A stretch of 64,000 nucleotides of DNA from Macrobrachium rosenbergii (GCF_040412425.1 NC_089749.1:38279570-38343569), one strand, 5' to 3'. Positions 10,807 through 22,979 are shown, numbered from the stretch's first letter. Notes: generated by a model from the sequence alone, not told the origin. Translations and numbers: made by a program.

Positions 10807-12887
10807 TATGAACATACTAATTTAAGGCACGCCGGAGCAGAACCGGCGGAGATAGGGGCCTTAAACTATAGCAGGTAATGGAGCATGCTAATTAATTTAT
10901 ACCGGACCCACCGGAGCATTCCGGTGGGACGATAAATCAGAGCAAAACATGACACACACTAAATTAAGGAGCGCTGGAGATAGTTCGACGGAGCAGGACC
11001 TCAACCTAGGATCATGCAACTCTTAATTGTAAAATCAACTTAAAGTATAATTACTGCTGGAGTCCGGCAGCAAGTATTAATTTATACCGGACCCTCCGGA
11101 GCATTCCGGCGGGACGATAAACCAGAGCAAAACATGACACACATTAAATTAAGGAACGCCGGAGATAGTTCGACGGAGTAGGACCTTAACTTAGGATCAT
11201 GGAACTCTTAATTGTAAAATCAACTTAAAGTATAATTAAAATCGGAGTCCGGTAGTAAGTAAATGGTTAACAACATAGGATAGCAGTACACTGCTGGGCA
11301 AAGTGCTCGGCGCGCAGACCCCTCCGAGATCCCATGCCTCCGTCACTTGGTTACAGCGGGAGGGCGGGTAAATCATTACCTCCAGTTATTATACAGCTAG
11401 AGAACTAGGTATGACTAAGGCCAACCTACTGAAAACCAAAACCACCGGAGTGGTAACAGGTAAGAAGGCAACGGGAGGACCGGGGGGGGCGGAGCGGAAC
11501 CAGCGAGGAAATGTATGAACCATGAAGGTGACAAAAGTTCAGCCCGACCGGAGGAGAGCGGCAACGAAACACTAGCCGAAGCGGTTGACACCAGAACGGA
11601 GGCCAGGAGGGTGGGTGACTCTCAACTGGGAACTGGACTAGTCCCCACGGGTGACGATCGAAGAGACCGACGCCCCACACGCGGGAGATGACACACCACT
11701 GGCAAAGTCAGGAGGCAGTACTTAGAATGGTGGAATCGAGAGTTATGTTCAAGTGGACGGGGGACACCCCCATACACTGACTGAAACTCCCCACGGGGCA
11801 TCGAAACAGACGTATCGACTTCCTGCGCGCAGGGAGACTCATGACACTCACCAAAAGTACTAGGGGAGGATAGGACAACAGCACTAGTCTACAGCAACGC
11901 CAAACTCTCACCCTCCTCTGAAGGAGCAGCCCAGACAGTAAAATGGAGGAGAGAGAGGAGAGGAAGAGGGGTGGAAGGGAGAGAAATTCCCGTAACGCAG
12001 TCCAACCGACAACCGACCCATAGGGCAGAAGGGCAATGCATAAAGAAGATCCCCGTTTTATTTTTTCCTTCTCTCCTCATTAGGGAGGAGGGATGGGGCT
12101 TCAGATGCCCTAGCGAACCCGAAAACGAGCGGTAAGGCGGATGGAACAACAAACAGGAACTCCCTCGACCAGCCTACCCCTCCCTCCCCCGCTCAAGCGA
12201 CACAGTCGGGAGAGATGGGAGCTAAGACAATGCCAAAGCCTAACCTGAATAGCCTAACCCACCGATTGGAGCGAGAGGGCTAGGCTAGGATCCCCAATTT
12301 CTGATAAGTACCACTAAAGTTAACCAATAACTACATAAGTACACGTAATATGATCGAATATACAAAAATATAAGAACTTGTGCTAAGCGTATAGCCTAAC
12401 TGAGCGAGGCAAACAGGAGGTAGGCAGCCAACTGGCTGCTCCTGACGCTGAGCCCGGACCACAATAAATCCGAATTATCCATGTCATCCATTACACTACA
12501 AATCAGAGAAACTGACAGAAGAAAGCACCACCTTGGAGAGGGAATCTACTCGCACGAGAGCCTGGTATCAGCTATGAATTAACTGTAAGAACCAAGATAA
12601 GGGGAGGAAGCCTCCGTGAGGAATGACGCTAATCAAGGTACCAGGAACCGCCCGACATAGATAAACGCCTCCAAAAGAAACTTCTTGAAGGGGAATTACG
12701 AAACATGAATAAAATTGTAAACGACCAAGAGAAACCCCTGCAGAAACAAGCTGTAAGGGTGTACCTCAAGGTCATCATGGTAGAGGCGGCGAACGCCGGG
12801 GAGCGTCCGATATATGACCCTGTAAATATTAACTTACGGGCCAATAAAAGCCTCACTGATAATAAAACCCCACAAGAAGATGGTACT
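10807..12887 (-). other. Long noncoding leader or first intron (copy A)
   Basis: Two kilobases without a conserved coding frame, between the initiating ATG (12,920) and the zinc-finger exon. It is rich in CCGGAG/CCGGCG words and TAGCCTAACC motifs. Copies B and D have a region of similar size at the same place. I read it as a leader intron; no protein is supported here. Confidence 0.45.
10891..11262. repeat. 186-bp tandem duplication in A leader
   Basis: The string ATTAATTTATACCGGACCC starts at 10,891 and again at 11,077, and the following sequence repeats (GCATTCCGG, CAAAACATGACACACA, GATAGTTCGACGGAG, AACTCTTAATTGTAAAATCA). Two copies with a few substitutions. Confidence 0.85.
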
Positions 12888-12920
12888 TAACTTCATAACG
12901 GTGAAATTGCTTGAAGACAT
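12880..12920 (-). CDS. Candidate initiating exon of gag (copy A)
   Basis: ATG at 12,920 gives MSSSNFTVMKL and then an A/GTACC donor-like site. Copies B (ATG at 22,980) and D (46,012) have a related start (MASSQ or similar) followed by GAGTACC at the same place. The reading frame stops soon after if not spliced. The shared start and GTACC are seen; use as a donor is inferred. Confidence 0.4.
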
Positions 12921-12999
12921 GGTCAACTTCAAGGAAAATTGGGTAAAAAGCCAGCACAAGAAAAAGACCTAGAAGGAAAAACGTGCTAGTATGGAATGA

Positions 13000-13295
13000 G
13001 TACAGATGGCGCTGGGGTCGTTGGTTGGCGGGCAGGTGAGTGCGGGTGTTAGATCGGCTCCTCACGTTCCGGGGTTTTGTCATTGGGATGTCTACAGAGT
13101 GCAGTCCTGTGGCAGTGACAACAATCACTCACCCTTATCTATACCAACGTCTATTTCATAATAGATGTTCGATCTGGGGGTAGTAACCCCAGCATTCCTG
13201 ATAGCTTTTTTCTCTGGTATATTTAGCAATATCTATACCTAGAAATTCGTGCTTAATAGGAATTTCACTGGCTGACACAGGGACGAGCTCAGAAA
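13000..13295 (-). repeat. 5' inverted terminal repeat of copy A
   Basis: Aligns in reverse complement with the B left repeat (22,635-22,922): TGTGTCA, TTTCTAGGTAT, TGCTAAATATACCAGAGAAA, GGGTTACTACCCCCAGATCG. The outermost CTGAGCTCGTCCC resembles the 5'-type tip found in the ICR of copy C. The end is placed at about 13,295. Confidence 0.75.
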
Positions 13296-14026
13296 TGACT
13301 TATGGCAACTGTAGTTTAGCTCAGTAAGGAGAGAGTGAATCAGTGTGCCTTGAGATTTCATGGAGGGATGTACTGCCTCTCCTTAGTCCCAAGACATTTT
13401 TTTATTTACTTGCTCATAAATATACCCAGGGATTGCTGTTGGTTTTAGTTCTTATCTTTCATGATAGTAGTTCAGCTATAATTGTAATTTTGGAAAGCAA
13501 AGTGCAAAGAAATATTAGAAAAAACATGTATACCTCACAAAACGGTAATACATCTCCCCATCTCAGTAAATCTCAAATATTTTACAACAAAAAAATAATC
13601 AGAATTTGTTACTGATTTTCGTTCTTTTCTGTTATGATACTGTGTGAGCTATAATTATAATTTTAAAAAATAAAATAAATTATTAGAAAAAACATGTATA
13701 ACATTGTAATATTAGCAAATTTTTATGAGTATCTTGGAAAAGAGGCCCCCCCCCAGGGTTGTAGAGATTCACTTTCAACTTCCCATGGAGGGTACAGAAA
13801 TTTTCTTAAGAATTTTTTGTTACACCATGTGCATTTGCATATCTTCCTCTTTCCACTGTTTTTTTCTTAAACTGGCCAACCTTAAAGTTTGCCCAGTCTG
13901 TGGATGTGCTTATGTATATTGAGCCTGTCCTGTAAGGGTTAAAAAAGAAAAAATAAATCAATAAATTAATAAACAGATAAAAAGTATTAAAATGTACGAA
14001 AAATAGTATTAGGGCAGTAATGCATT
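13296..14026. other. A/T-rich spacer, nothing assigned
   Basis: No coding homology seen. It contains a repeated ATTAGAAAAAACATGTATA phrase (near 13,518 and 13,682) and an eleven-base C run near 13,747. It separates copy A from the Jockey-like fragment. Confidence 0.5.
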
Positions 14027-14262
14027 TCATCTTCGCTTGAACTTTTCAAGTCCCAATTGCACAACATCCTCAGGGAAACTGTTCCACAGTCCAAAGGTGT
14101 GAGGAATAAAGGACTTCTGGAACTGAGAAGTTCTACAGCAAGGCACATTTACTGGATATTGGTGCTGCTGTTCAGCAAATATGGTTGCTCTCAGCAAGAA
14201 AAGGGGATCAGGGACCAATTGAGAATGTGAAAGATCACTGTTAAAATACAACTTATGAAAAA
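14027..14262 (-). pseudogene. Jockey-like non-LTR RT, C-terminal half
   Basis: Minus-strand translation gives HKLYFNSDLSHSQLVPDP, CCRTSQFQKSFIPHT and FGLWNSFPEDVVQLGLEKFK, the usual end of Jockey/CR1-like RT polyproteins (RTSQF, then LWN-x-LP). It is cut at about 14,262 by element E. Across E, the sequence at 32,986 continues the same frame (SYDLRHRWMVSYLSIF). Confidence 0.75.
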
Positions 14263-14267
14263 ACAGG

Positions 14268-14620
14268 GTTTGATGTAGGAAAAACCTATTTTTGGTAGTC
14301 GCTTGTTTCGTCCTCAAAGGTTTACCTTCCATGGTCTACCAGAGCCCCATGGTGACTAAACTAATATCAAAGAATTCTCTTTTAGTTGGTCTTTTTGGCC
14401 AGGTATTGTGTCGTAATGATTAACATTGTAACTTGTGATGGAGTATATAATGGACTCAAAGATAGGAGGGCACTTTCCCTTATCTTCAGTGAAGCTGAAC
14501 CCAGTTTTCCCAACATCACAAAACCTGCAAGAAAGAGAAGTGACTATTGTGCATGCGCATCTGCCCTCTTGTTTACAACCGGGCCACTACAGACCAATGA
14601 GCCATTACTCTCCATTGGTC
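14268..14620 (+). repeat. 3' inverted terminal repeat of E
   Basis: Shares with the reverse complement of 32,633-32,985 the words CCATGGTCTACCAGAGC, TTGGTCTTTTTGGCCAGGTA, GAAAGAGAAGTGACTATTG, GCATGCGCA or GCATGCACA, and CTTGTTTACAACCGG. The outer tip is TTTGATGTAGGAAAAACC, unlike the right tip. Confidence 0.75.
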
Positions 14621-14689
14621 AAGGCAGGATGATCCCTTGCCCAAATCCCATGCCTTTTCGTCAGGGAAGTGGGAGGGTTTTGAGGACCC

Positions 14690-14765
14690 AACAGCGACTA
14701 CCAAAAATAAGTTTTTCCTACGTCAAAACCTGTTTTTTGATAGCGTAGTTGCTTGTTTTATCCTC
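14690..14765 (+). repeat. Internal complementary region of E
   Basis: Holds GACTACCAAAAATAAG and TTTTTCCTACGTCAAAACC, then TGTTTTTTGATAGCGTAG and TTGCTTGTTTTATCC. The first part is the complement of the left tip and the second matches the complement of the right tip (CTATCAAAAA), so it is the expected circle junction. Confidence 0.75.
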
Positions 14766-14946
14766 AAGGAGCTTTACAAAGAAACTGACAGGTGAGGAAA
14801 AAAGGTTAAACTCTTTAATTTTTAATCCCAAAACCCCAAAGGAAAAAACATTTCTGGTCCAAGGTCAAGCCACAGATTTCAAGTCCCATTCTTTATTCCA
14901 AATACTCTTCAGGTTTTGATACTAAGGAACAAGAAACTATATGAAC

Positions 14947-15960
14947 TTACATTTTAGGATTACTTCTACAGTGACTTACCGAAGCATCCTGGGTTTGTTT
15001 GCAGTACTGTTGCCCTTCTCCCAGCAAGTTAGCACACTCACCATCAATAAGACTCCTGGTTTTCTGCCATAGCACCCAGGGGTTAAGACTAACCATGCCA
15101 CCTACTGATACACACTGTAGTTGCATTTGTTCGAGCACATGGCATTTATTTAACTGATGACCACCCTGCACATTCAGAGACTTCTTCAAAAGAGACATTT
15201 CTTTAGAAGGCCAACGATGTACTGTACATACTTTCCTAATATCATGTGACCTAGGAAAGGAGTGTGGATTTGCCTTTTTAATGAGAAACACTACAATCAT
15301 TCTCAGCCCTTGTAGGGAGAGTGGTTAGTTTGTGCTAGAGTGTAGGAAAATTCGGACCCTCTGGGATGTCTGCCGTGACTTCTGGGAAACCTTAAGTGCT
15401 TGAACCAGGCATAATGTCTTGTCTGCTAAATTGAGTTTTCTTATAAGAATAGATTTCCTTTTTAAAGGATCCTCATTCTTGGCCAGGAATGATAGGCCAG
15501 AGGACAATAATTATTGATGGTCAGTTGTCTGCATGATGCACTGTCCCCCTCTAAGAAAGACCAGTTCACTAATACCAGCTCCTGATGCTAATGCAGTCAA
15601 GAAGATCGCCTTTTGTAGGATGTGCGCTGTGGTTGTACTGGGTCTGCTGAATTGAGGGGTTGATAGAAGTCTAAGCACCTTGTTCAAGGACCAAGTAATT
15701 GGAAGCCTTTCAGGAGCAGGCCTTGGTAGAGCAAAAGATTGCAAAAGGGAAGTGACAACTTCTATACTGGAGTCAATCCTGAACCCATAAAGCAAGGGTT
15801 CCGTTAATGCAACCTTGTATGCCATGACTGTTGTTACCACAAGGCATTTGTCTTCAGAAGGGTATACAAGAATAATAAAGTGTTTCTTATAGAAATCTAA
15901 ACTGGGCTTTCAGTATGGATATAATCTAACCATATCTTCCATATGGACTGGTATTGTCGG
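14947..15960 (-). pseudogene. DIRS tyrosine recombinase (element E)
   Basis: Remains in three frames: RLPITWSLNKVLRLLSTP and KAIFLTALASGAGISELVFL, then GLSFLAKNEDPLKRKS, then IKKANPHSFPRSHDIRKV. Block order matches the YR of copy B (SLASGARISEL, FLAKNEDP, VHDIR). The first catalytic arginine has become glycine (GAGISEL); His and second Arg remain in HDIR; no C-terminal tyrosine block was found. Non-functional. Confidence 0.75.
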
Positions 15961-16089
15961 ATAGATGTAAGTAATATTTGCACTAGGTACCTAGCACTTT
16001 TGGGCGAGTAATTTTCACGATAGATATTTTTTAAAAATCCATACATGAAGGTCTCGGTTCAGAAAGGAGGATGCGTGAACGACTTTCCC

Positions 16090-16900
16090 TCCTAGTGTCG
16101 AGATTGTGGAATTGCTCTTTTCATCGTTGTTGAAGTGATAGAAACCAATGCCTGTTTGGCCAATTTGGGGCTATTAAGTAAGCTGTTCCTTTCAAGGTTA
16201 GAGGTTTGCTCAAAACCTTCAAAATCTGGGACAATGGAGGAAAAAGATATTGTCCTCCCCTTATTCCAGTCTTTAGGAAGGCATCTCGTGCTGTTGCTTG
16301 ACTGTCCAGGTTTGGAGACATATGTTAGTAGTTTGTGATTCTTGTACGTGGCGAACTGGTCCACTTCCGGTTGTGGAAGCATGCTGGTTATTGTTTGAAA
16401 AGTTGTCCAACATCCACTCTGTTGAGGCTGTCGTTTTCCTCGATAAGAGAGTCTGCTATTACAAAGCGACCCCCTGTGAGGTGAAATGCAGACATGTGCC
16501 ACTTCCTTCCTTGCGCCATCCGAAGGATGGCTGGCATTATCATACTGAGAGGAGGTGAACGTAATCGCAACCTCTTGATGTAGGATATTGTAGTTATGTC
16601 ATCTCTCTCTTCTGGAGGTTTGAGTTTTTTGAGACAAAAAGACAGCCATCAGCTCCAGGAAAATGATATAAGAATTCCTCAGAGCAGCTGACCACCTCCC
16701 TGCCACCTGATGATCCTCCCCTTGTCCTCCCAACCTGTCAACCAGGAATCTGTGTGTATTGTCACTCATACAGACGGAGGAGTCAGGGTGACCTGTTTCG
16801 CCAGAGATTCCTTCCAGATCCAAGGCTGAAGTATCTCCCCAGCTTTTTTAATCTTTTGACGAGGTCGGTCTCGTATCTTTTTTCTTGTATGCGATAGCCA
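16090..16900 (-). pseudogene. RNase H region (element E)
   Basis: Fragments in several frames: FLELMAVFLSQKT, KWHMSAFHLTGGRFVIADSL and the LFAT-like QFATYKNHKLLTYVS, then a PPLSQILKVLSKPLTLKGTA tail. Same block order as RNase H of copies A-C. Multiple frameshifts. Confidence 0.7.
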
Positions 16901-17640
16901 GAATTTGTTCACATTTTTAGTTGCAATCTAAGTATTGGATCTATTACTGATGCGAACTGCAGCAGGACCATCATACATTCTGATTGCCATCTGGAAACTC
17001 TGGCTGTGCAAGGAACCTTTTGAGGACTTGCTTATTCTGTTTTGAGCATGATGGGGAGCGACAACAGGCTGTGAACTGTGAAGAGTATCCCAACACAGTC
17101 CCAGCCACTGAAAGTGTCTGCTGGGCATAAGGTGGGATATTTTCAATTTTATTACAAAACCTTTTGGCTTTAGTCTGTTGACCATTGCTCTTAGGTTTTT
17201 CAAGCACTCTTTTCTTGTGGGCCCCCAGATCAACTAGTTGTCTAGGTAGGCTATTAGTTGTATTCCTTTTTGTTTGAATATTCTTTAGGTAATGTTTAGC
17301 CCAAAGGACACGACTTTGAATCTGTACATATCTTTCCCCTATCCGGAACCTTAGGAAGTGGCGGAGGGGAACGGCTATAGGGATGTACCAGTATGCTTCT
17401 TTCAGATCTATAGCAACTGTCCAAGTCCCTTTTGGAATGATTCAATGTGCTTAGGCAACGGTAATTATCCGAAACTTATGGCAAACAATGTGCTTGTTCA
17501 ATCTTGATTGGTCAAGGATCACTCTCCTTTTTGGAGGAACCCTTTTGGAGGACACTGAAGAGACGTACTTGGTGGCAAATATACGCATGTTTCTCTATGG
17601 GCCCCATTAACAGGGCCTTTCTACACAAATAAATAATGCT
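16901..17640 (-). pseudogene. Reverse transcriptase (element E)
   Basis: Recognisable blocks: VRLFSVLQKGSSKKES (compare RLFSVPKKGSS in B), a motif A region near 17,400, and near 17,235-17,250 the catalytic box as YLDN followed by a stop where B has YLDDW. FQWLGLCWDTL follows (compare FQWLGIQWDL). The second catalytic aspartate is lost. Several frameshifts. Confidence 0.7.
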
Positions 17641-19742
17641 GTCCCCCACAGGGAAAAACTTCCATTGTCTGTGATGTTGTCGAAGCCGACCCCAACCATA
17701 CAATTCCTCTTGGTATCTGTCTCCTTCTCTGCCTTTGCCTCTGATAGACATTCCAGGTGCTGCTTTTCCTTTTTCCCCCTATAAGATGGTTTTTGGACCT
17801 TGTGAAAAAAGGATGTTCTTGCTGTTGTTGTTGTCCCTTTGTAGGGAATTGTCCCTTCTGACCACCTACCTGTTTCTTGAGGAAAACTTTTGGGGTGAGC
17901 CTTTTTTTGGGGTTGGGTAAAGGGAAATTTTGGGTTCTTTGTTTCCTGAATTCCCCTTTCCCCAGAGGAGTGTACACTGTACAATTCTGTTGGCAGGCAT
18001 GCTCGTTGAGTTGAGCCACAACAGACTCCTCAAACAGGTCCTTACAGAAGGGGTTAGAATGTAATAATGCAGTGACATTGAAGAGTGGTTTGATGGAGCC
18101 CTCCAATGTTTCCATTCGCACTTTTATGCGCCATTCTAGGAAATCACAGTGCTTCCCATTGGGTTCTCATAATTGGCCTCAACAGCAAAAATTAAACAGG
18201 AATCTTCTGGAAGCCTTTTGGTGGCAACTTCCAACAAGGTGGTAGAGGTTATAACACTATGGAGTCGGAGCCTAGCATAAATTTCTGACGAGGCTGTCCC
18301 CCCTGAGAGTCTTCTCCTAGTGGTCCCAAACTGCTGAGTAGGTATGTCTAGGGAACTTTTTCCTTTCAAAAGGGAGTTGTAGTGTTGCTCATTTTGAAAA
18401 TCTGTCTTCACATGACTAATAATTTTGAACGTGAAGGTGATTTCTATAGATTTTAATGCTATAGGAACAGGTAAGAAAACCGTTTCTGTTAGTGGTCTTC
18501 CATGTCTGGTGAAGATGGTACCAGGTGCCATTCTGTATAAGGGAATGCTGCCGTTTGTAAATTCTACATGTACATCTTTGATCATAGTTTTTCCTCTCAT
18601 TAATTACATACTTGCCATTGGGCGAGAAAATGCACGTTGAGGTGTCTCGCCAAAGATTACCAGTATCATCAGGGGTGAGTCTGTATTATGCTTTGATCTG
18701 AAGTTCTGTATTCTGAACTGACCCTTTTGTTGTTTCCAGTCGGAATTCTAACATTAGACCCCTGTTTGGGCAGCATTTGTATCCATACTCACTTTTCAGT
18801 TACAGGATGTAGTACTTTTACACTCTGGGGTATACATGACTGACTTACCTTCCTTTTTGGAATTACAGGATGTAGTACTTTTACACTCTGGGGTATACAA
18901 GACTGACTTACTTTCCTTTTTGGAATCATGCTTCATGTCCCTTATATAATACCATTCTGTGGCAAGAACATCTTTGATGGTACTCAAATTCCTTATGGAA
19001 TTGATCAAATGCTGCAAACTGTGTATCCCTTTTGGGAGAGCTTGTGCAATCTAACTGAGCTTCAGCAACTGAACTGTAACTGCCTGTTAATGAAGGGGCA
19101 GAAGTCCTGGTTAAGTTACTATACCCCTCTGAAAATGTAGTAATTTCAGTCAGAATTAGGTGGATCCTGGTATCCCTTTTGGGGGAAAGATCCTATTCAG
19201 CAATGATAGCTGCATGGGGAATACAATTCCTTCTGTAAGGTTTCTCCCATGGCTAGCTAAAATTTGTGTCCCTGAGTCTTCTGGGTTCAGCAGGGTCATT
19301 TCAAAGGCAATGTCCACTTCATACTCTTTGGTAAGAATGTCAACCCCATGTAAAGATTCCTCTACTTCCTCCGCGGAGTTAACCTGGGAGGTATTGGGGA
19401 CTGATGTTACTAGGTTTTGACCCAAACATTGATGTTGTTCAGAGAAAGGTTTAAATATCTCCTGCTGGAGTTCTGCCGGAAAGATATAATCTCCCACTTC
19501 CTCACCCCTACTGAACCCTAGGACCCATTGAGACAGCTTAAAAGGAGCTGTTTCTTCCTTAAAACTTGCTGCCAGGAGCATACTACAAATCTCGTCCACA
19601 TCTGGCGACCAAGCAAATTTTCCTTGTTTTTTACAAGGACAATGCTCATGGCAGGTGGTGCGGTTCGTACCCACAGGCAAAAAGTGAACCAAGCAATTTG
19701 CTATGGAACACTTGAACTGAGAATCCTGCCTAATGCCGGCCC
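17621..19742 (-). pseudogene. Gag-like protein (element E)
   Basis: The 5' end shows a Cys/His finger: FKCSIANCLVHFLPVGTNRT, then TCHEHCPCKKQGKFAWSPD, then EICSMLL, similar in layout to the A/B finger. An acceptor-like CTCAG precedes FKCS at about 19,732. Central pieces include YRMAPGTIFTRHGRPLTETV and LRLHSVITSTTLLEVATKRL. The C-terminal piece has DLFEESVVAQLNEHACQQN and basic stretches. At least three frame breaks. Confidence 0.6.
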
Positions 19743-19882
19743 TGTAGTGATATAAAGCAAGTTATTATTAGAAGCTAGTTAGTATTAATTGTTTTTAAGT
19801 GAGGGAAACTTCTGCAGTTCCTCATATAGCTTCCATATTACAGGTTAACTTGATTACAGGTGTGCAGTTGTAATACATTTAA

Positions 19883-21965
19883 CCCTCTAATGCCGAGCCT
19901 CTATTTACAAAAGTGTCTATCATATGCCGGTGGCATTCGGGAGTTAGCACCGAAGTGGAAAATTTTTTTTTTTTTAAAAAATCACAGCACGCTTAGTTTT
20001 TAAGAGTAAGAGTTCATTTTTGGCTCCTTTTTTTTGTCATTGCCTGAAGTTTAGTATGCAACCATCAGAAATGAAAAAAATATTATTATATATAAATATT
20101 GAAATATATGACAGCGCGAAAAAAAAATTTCATATATAATTGTATACAAATCACGCTGTGAGCAAAACGGTTAAAGCTAACAAGTTATTTTTTTTTCTTT
20201 GTATTGTACACTAAATTGCGATGATTTTGGTATATAACAAATTGTAAAACGATCAAAGCAACACAGAAAATATTATCACAAAATGATGCATGAATTCGTA
20301 ACGCGTGGACGTAAAAAAAAGTTTTTTCAAAAATTCACCATAAATCGAAATATTGTGCAAGAGACTTCCCATTTGTTGAAAAATGAAGCTAATTGATTGA
20401 ATATTACTAGACTGTAAGTGTTTTAGCTTACAATTGCAGTTTTCAACCATTTTGGTCGAGTTAAAGTTGACCGAAGGTAGAATTTTTTCTATTTATCGTG
20501 ATTTATATGAAAATATTTCAAAACTGATAAAAGCTACAACCATGAGTTATTTTTTGTTGTGTTCAACATGAAATTGCGAAGGAAAAAGTTTTTTCAAAAA
20601 TTCACCATAAATCGAAATATTGTGCTAGAGACTTCCAATTTATTGCAAAGTGAAGGTAAATGATTGAATGTTACTAGAATGTAAGAGTTTTAGCTTACAA
20701 TTGCATTTATCGACCATTTCGGTTGAGTTAAATTTGACCGAAGGTTGAAATTTTGGCACTTATCGTGATTTATATGAAAATATTTCAAAATTGATAAAAA
20801 CTACAACCATGAGTTATTTTCTGTTGTATTCTACATGAAATTACGCACATTTTCATATATAAAAGTTTATGTAACGACTAATGTAAAACGGTGCAAACAT
20901 TACGACAAAGTGACGAAAGAATTTCTGAAATGTTGGCCGAGTTATTTTTGCAATGACAGACATAAGGAAAAAGTTTTTTTAAATTCACCATAAATCAAAA
21001 TATTGTGCTAGAGACTTCCAGTTTGTTGCAAAATGAAGGTACATGATTGAATATTACTAGAATGTAAGAGTTTTAGCTTATAATTGCGTTTTTTCGACCA
21101 TTTCGGTCGAGTTAAAGTTGACCGAAGGTTGAAATTCTGGCACTTATCATGATTTATATGAAAATATTTCAAAACTGATAAAAGCTACAACCATGAGTTA
21201 TTTTCTGTTGTATTCTACATGAAATTGCGCACATTTTAATATATAAAACTTTATGTAACGACTAATATAAAACGGTGCAAACATTACAACAACGTGACAA
21301 AAGAATTTCTGGCTTGGACGTAAGGAAAAAGGTTTTTCAAAAATTCACCATAAATCGAATATTATGCTAGAGACTTCCAATTTGTTGCAAAATGAAGGTA
21401 AATGATTGAATATTACTAGAATGTAAGAGTTTTAGCTTACAATTGCGTTTTTTTACCATTTCGGTCGAATCAAAGTTGACAGAAGGTTGAAATTTTGGCA
21501 CTTATCGTGATTTATATGAAAATATTTCCAAAATGATAAAAGCTACAACCATGGGTTGTTTTTTGTTGTATTTTACATGAAATTGCACACATTTTCATAT
21601 ATAAAACCTTATGTAACGGCTAATATAAAACGGTACAAAAATTACGACAAAATGACGAAAGAATTTCTGAAATTTTCGGCCGAGTTACCGCGAGGACGTA
21701 AGGAAAAAGTTTTTTTAAAAAATTCACCATAAATCAAAATATTGTGCTAGAGACTTCCAATTTGTTGCAAAATAAAGGTAATTGATTGAATATTACTAGA
21801 ATGTAAGAGTTTTAGCTTACAATTGCGTTTTTTTACCATTTCGGTCGAGTCAAAGTTGACCGAAGGTTGAAATTTTTTGTAGTCGACGTATGGTACGTCC
21901 ACTCGGCACCCAACAGACAATTTTACAGTAGTCGACGTACGATACGTCCAGTCGGCGTTTAAGGG
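19883..21965. mobile_element. Non-autonomous piggyBac-like element filled with satellite DNA
   Basis: Flanked by TTAA on both sides (19,879-19,882 and 21,966-21,969). The ends begin CCCTCTAATGCCGA and, in reverse complement, CCCTTAAACGCCGA, 11 of 14 identical. TTAA duplication with CCC-starting ends is the piggyBac signature. No transposase is present. It lies in the 5' leader of element E. The right end also contains two GTCGACGTA palindromic words with TACGTCCA. Assignment rests on ends only. Confidence 0.6.
20290..21870. repeat. Tandem satellite, unit about 385 bp (some shortened)
   Basis: The phrase TTCACCATAAATC recurs near 20,333, 20,602, 20,985, 21,342 and 21,724, each followed by ATATT, GAGACTTCC, GATTGAATATTACTAGA and TAAGAGTTTTAGCTTA. 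Spacings of about 269, 383, 357 and 382 bp indicate five units, two with deletions. No coding content. Confidence 0.85.
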
Positions 21966-22414
21966 TTAATTAAATATCTATGTTAACTTAAACCCTTTAC
22001 GGTTTAGATTAGTTTTCATACCTGTATACGGTTGTATTACTTACACACTGTTAAGTCCTTTTGCAATGGCTAAGTGAAATTTTTAATTCCAATTATCATG
22101 CCATTCAGACTAACTGCTATGAACTAATTTGTTTAACTAACCCAAGCTACTGTTTTATATAGCTTACGTTAATGCTTCTAGTATAATCTAGGTTAAGCTA
22201 AGAATTGAGGATTTCTTAGAAGGTTCTTGCTTAACCTATTCTAGGCTTCTTTATTCAGCCATTGCTGTTTTGAGCTAATAGTAGGATATTCCTTGAAACA
22301 GGGCTCCTACTTAATCTGGTTAGGCTATTGCTTGTTCTAGGTTTATATCACCTTTAAGGATACAGGTTACATAAAACCCTACTAGTATGTAGCCTTACAG
22401 ATAGTAGCCTGAGT

Positions 22415-22620
22415 CATAAAAACTATAGTCTGTTTTTTTCCATCTGTCCACCCGCCTGTGGTGCTTGCACATGGTAACACTGTGTCCCGGACTTTAAATA
22501 GTTACACTATGTGTAAGTTTTAGGTAAATAAAAGGATATCTGGGTGTACATTTGCAACTGAAAAGTGTTTTAATGATTTACTGTATGCAAATTCCACCGT
22601 TAATATTCGAAATAGGATAT
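22415..22620 (+). repeat. Foldback element, outer part of left arm
   Basis: Reverse complement of about 31,360-31,560, for example GTCTGTTTTTTTCCATCTGT, TACTGTATGCAAATT and ATTCGAAATAGGATAT. The arm is interrupted at 22,620 by DIRS copy B and continues at 30,994-31,147. Outward from 22,415 similarity fades but may continue. Confidence 0.85.
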
Positions 22621-22634
22621 TTCTGGGTTATCCG

Positions 22635-22922
22635 ACCTGTGTCACCCGGTGAAATAACCATTCAGCACTTATTTCTAGGTAAATCCATTGCTAAATATAC
22701 CAGAGAAAAGCTAAATGCCAAGCTGGAGTTACTACCCCCAGTGCGAGCTCCATGAAATGGAGTCGTGTATGAGAAAGGGTGAGATTGTCACAATCACAGG
22801 CCTCCGCCCTGTAAACATTCCCAATGTCAAAAGTCCCAGCGAGTGAGGTGCCGATACAAACCCCCGCACCGCTCGCGGACTGTAAACAAACCAGCGCCAC
22901 CTACATTCCATTTTTAGCATGC
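22635..22922 (+). repeat. 5' inverted terminal repeat of B
   Basis: Inverted match to 30,670-30,958, from GACCTGTGTCACC to CACCTACATTCCAT, with few differences. The outer tip TTCTGGGTTATCC at 22,621-22,633 is unique to the 5' end and recurs only in the ICR. Confidence 0.9.
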
Positions 22923-22979
22923 TTTGCTTTCGGTAGCTTTTTGCTTGTGCGCTAATTTTGTGCCTTTATTTCCGAGATT

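Larger units (their letters stand above)
1..13295 (-). mobile_element. DIRS-type retrotransposon copy A (3' end beyond window)
   Basis: Minus-strand DIRS element. Reading from the right: terminal repeat (about 13,000-13,295), long noncoding leader, gag, reverse transcriptase (RT), RNase H, then the start of a tyrosine recombinase (YR) cut by the window edge. It belongs to the same family as copies B, C and D: proteins and terminal repeats align throughout. It is interrupted in RNase H by element G (548-7,151). The RT has a short deletion and frameshifts, so the copy is dead. DIRS elements lack an integrase and are thought to insert through a circular DNA and their YR. Confidence 0.9.
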
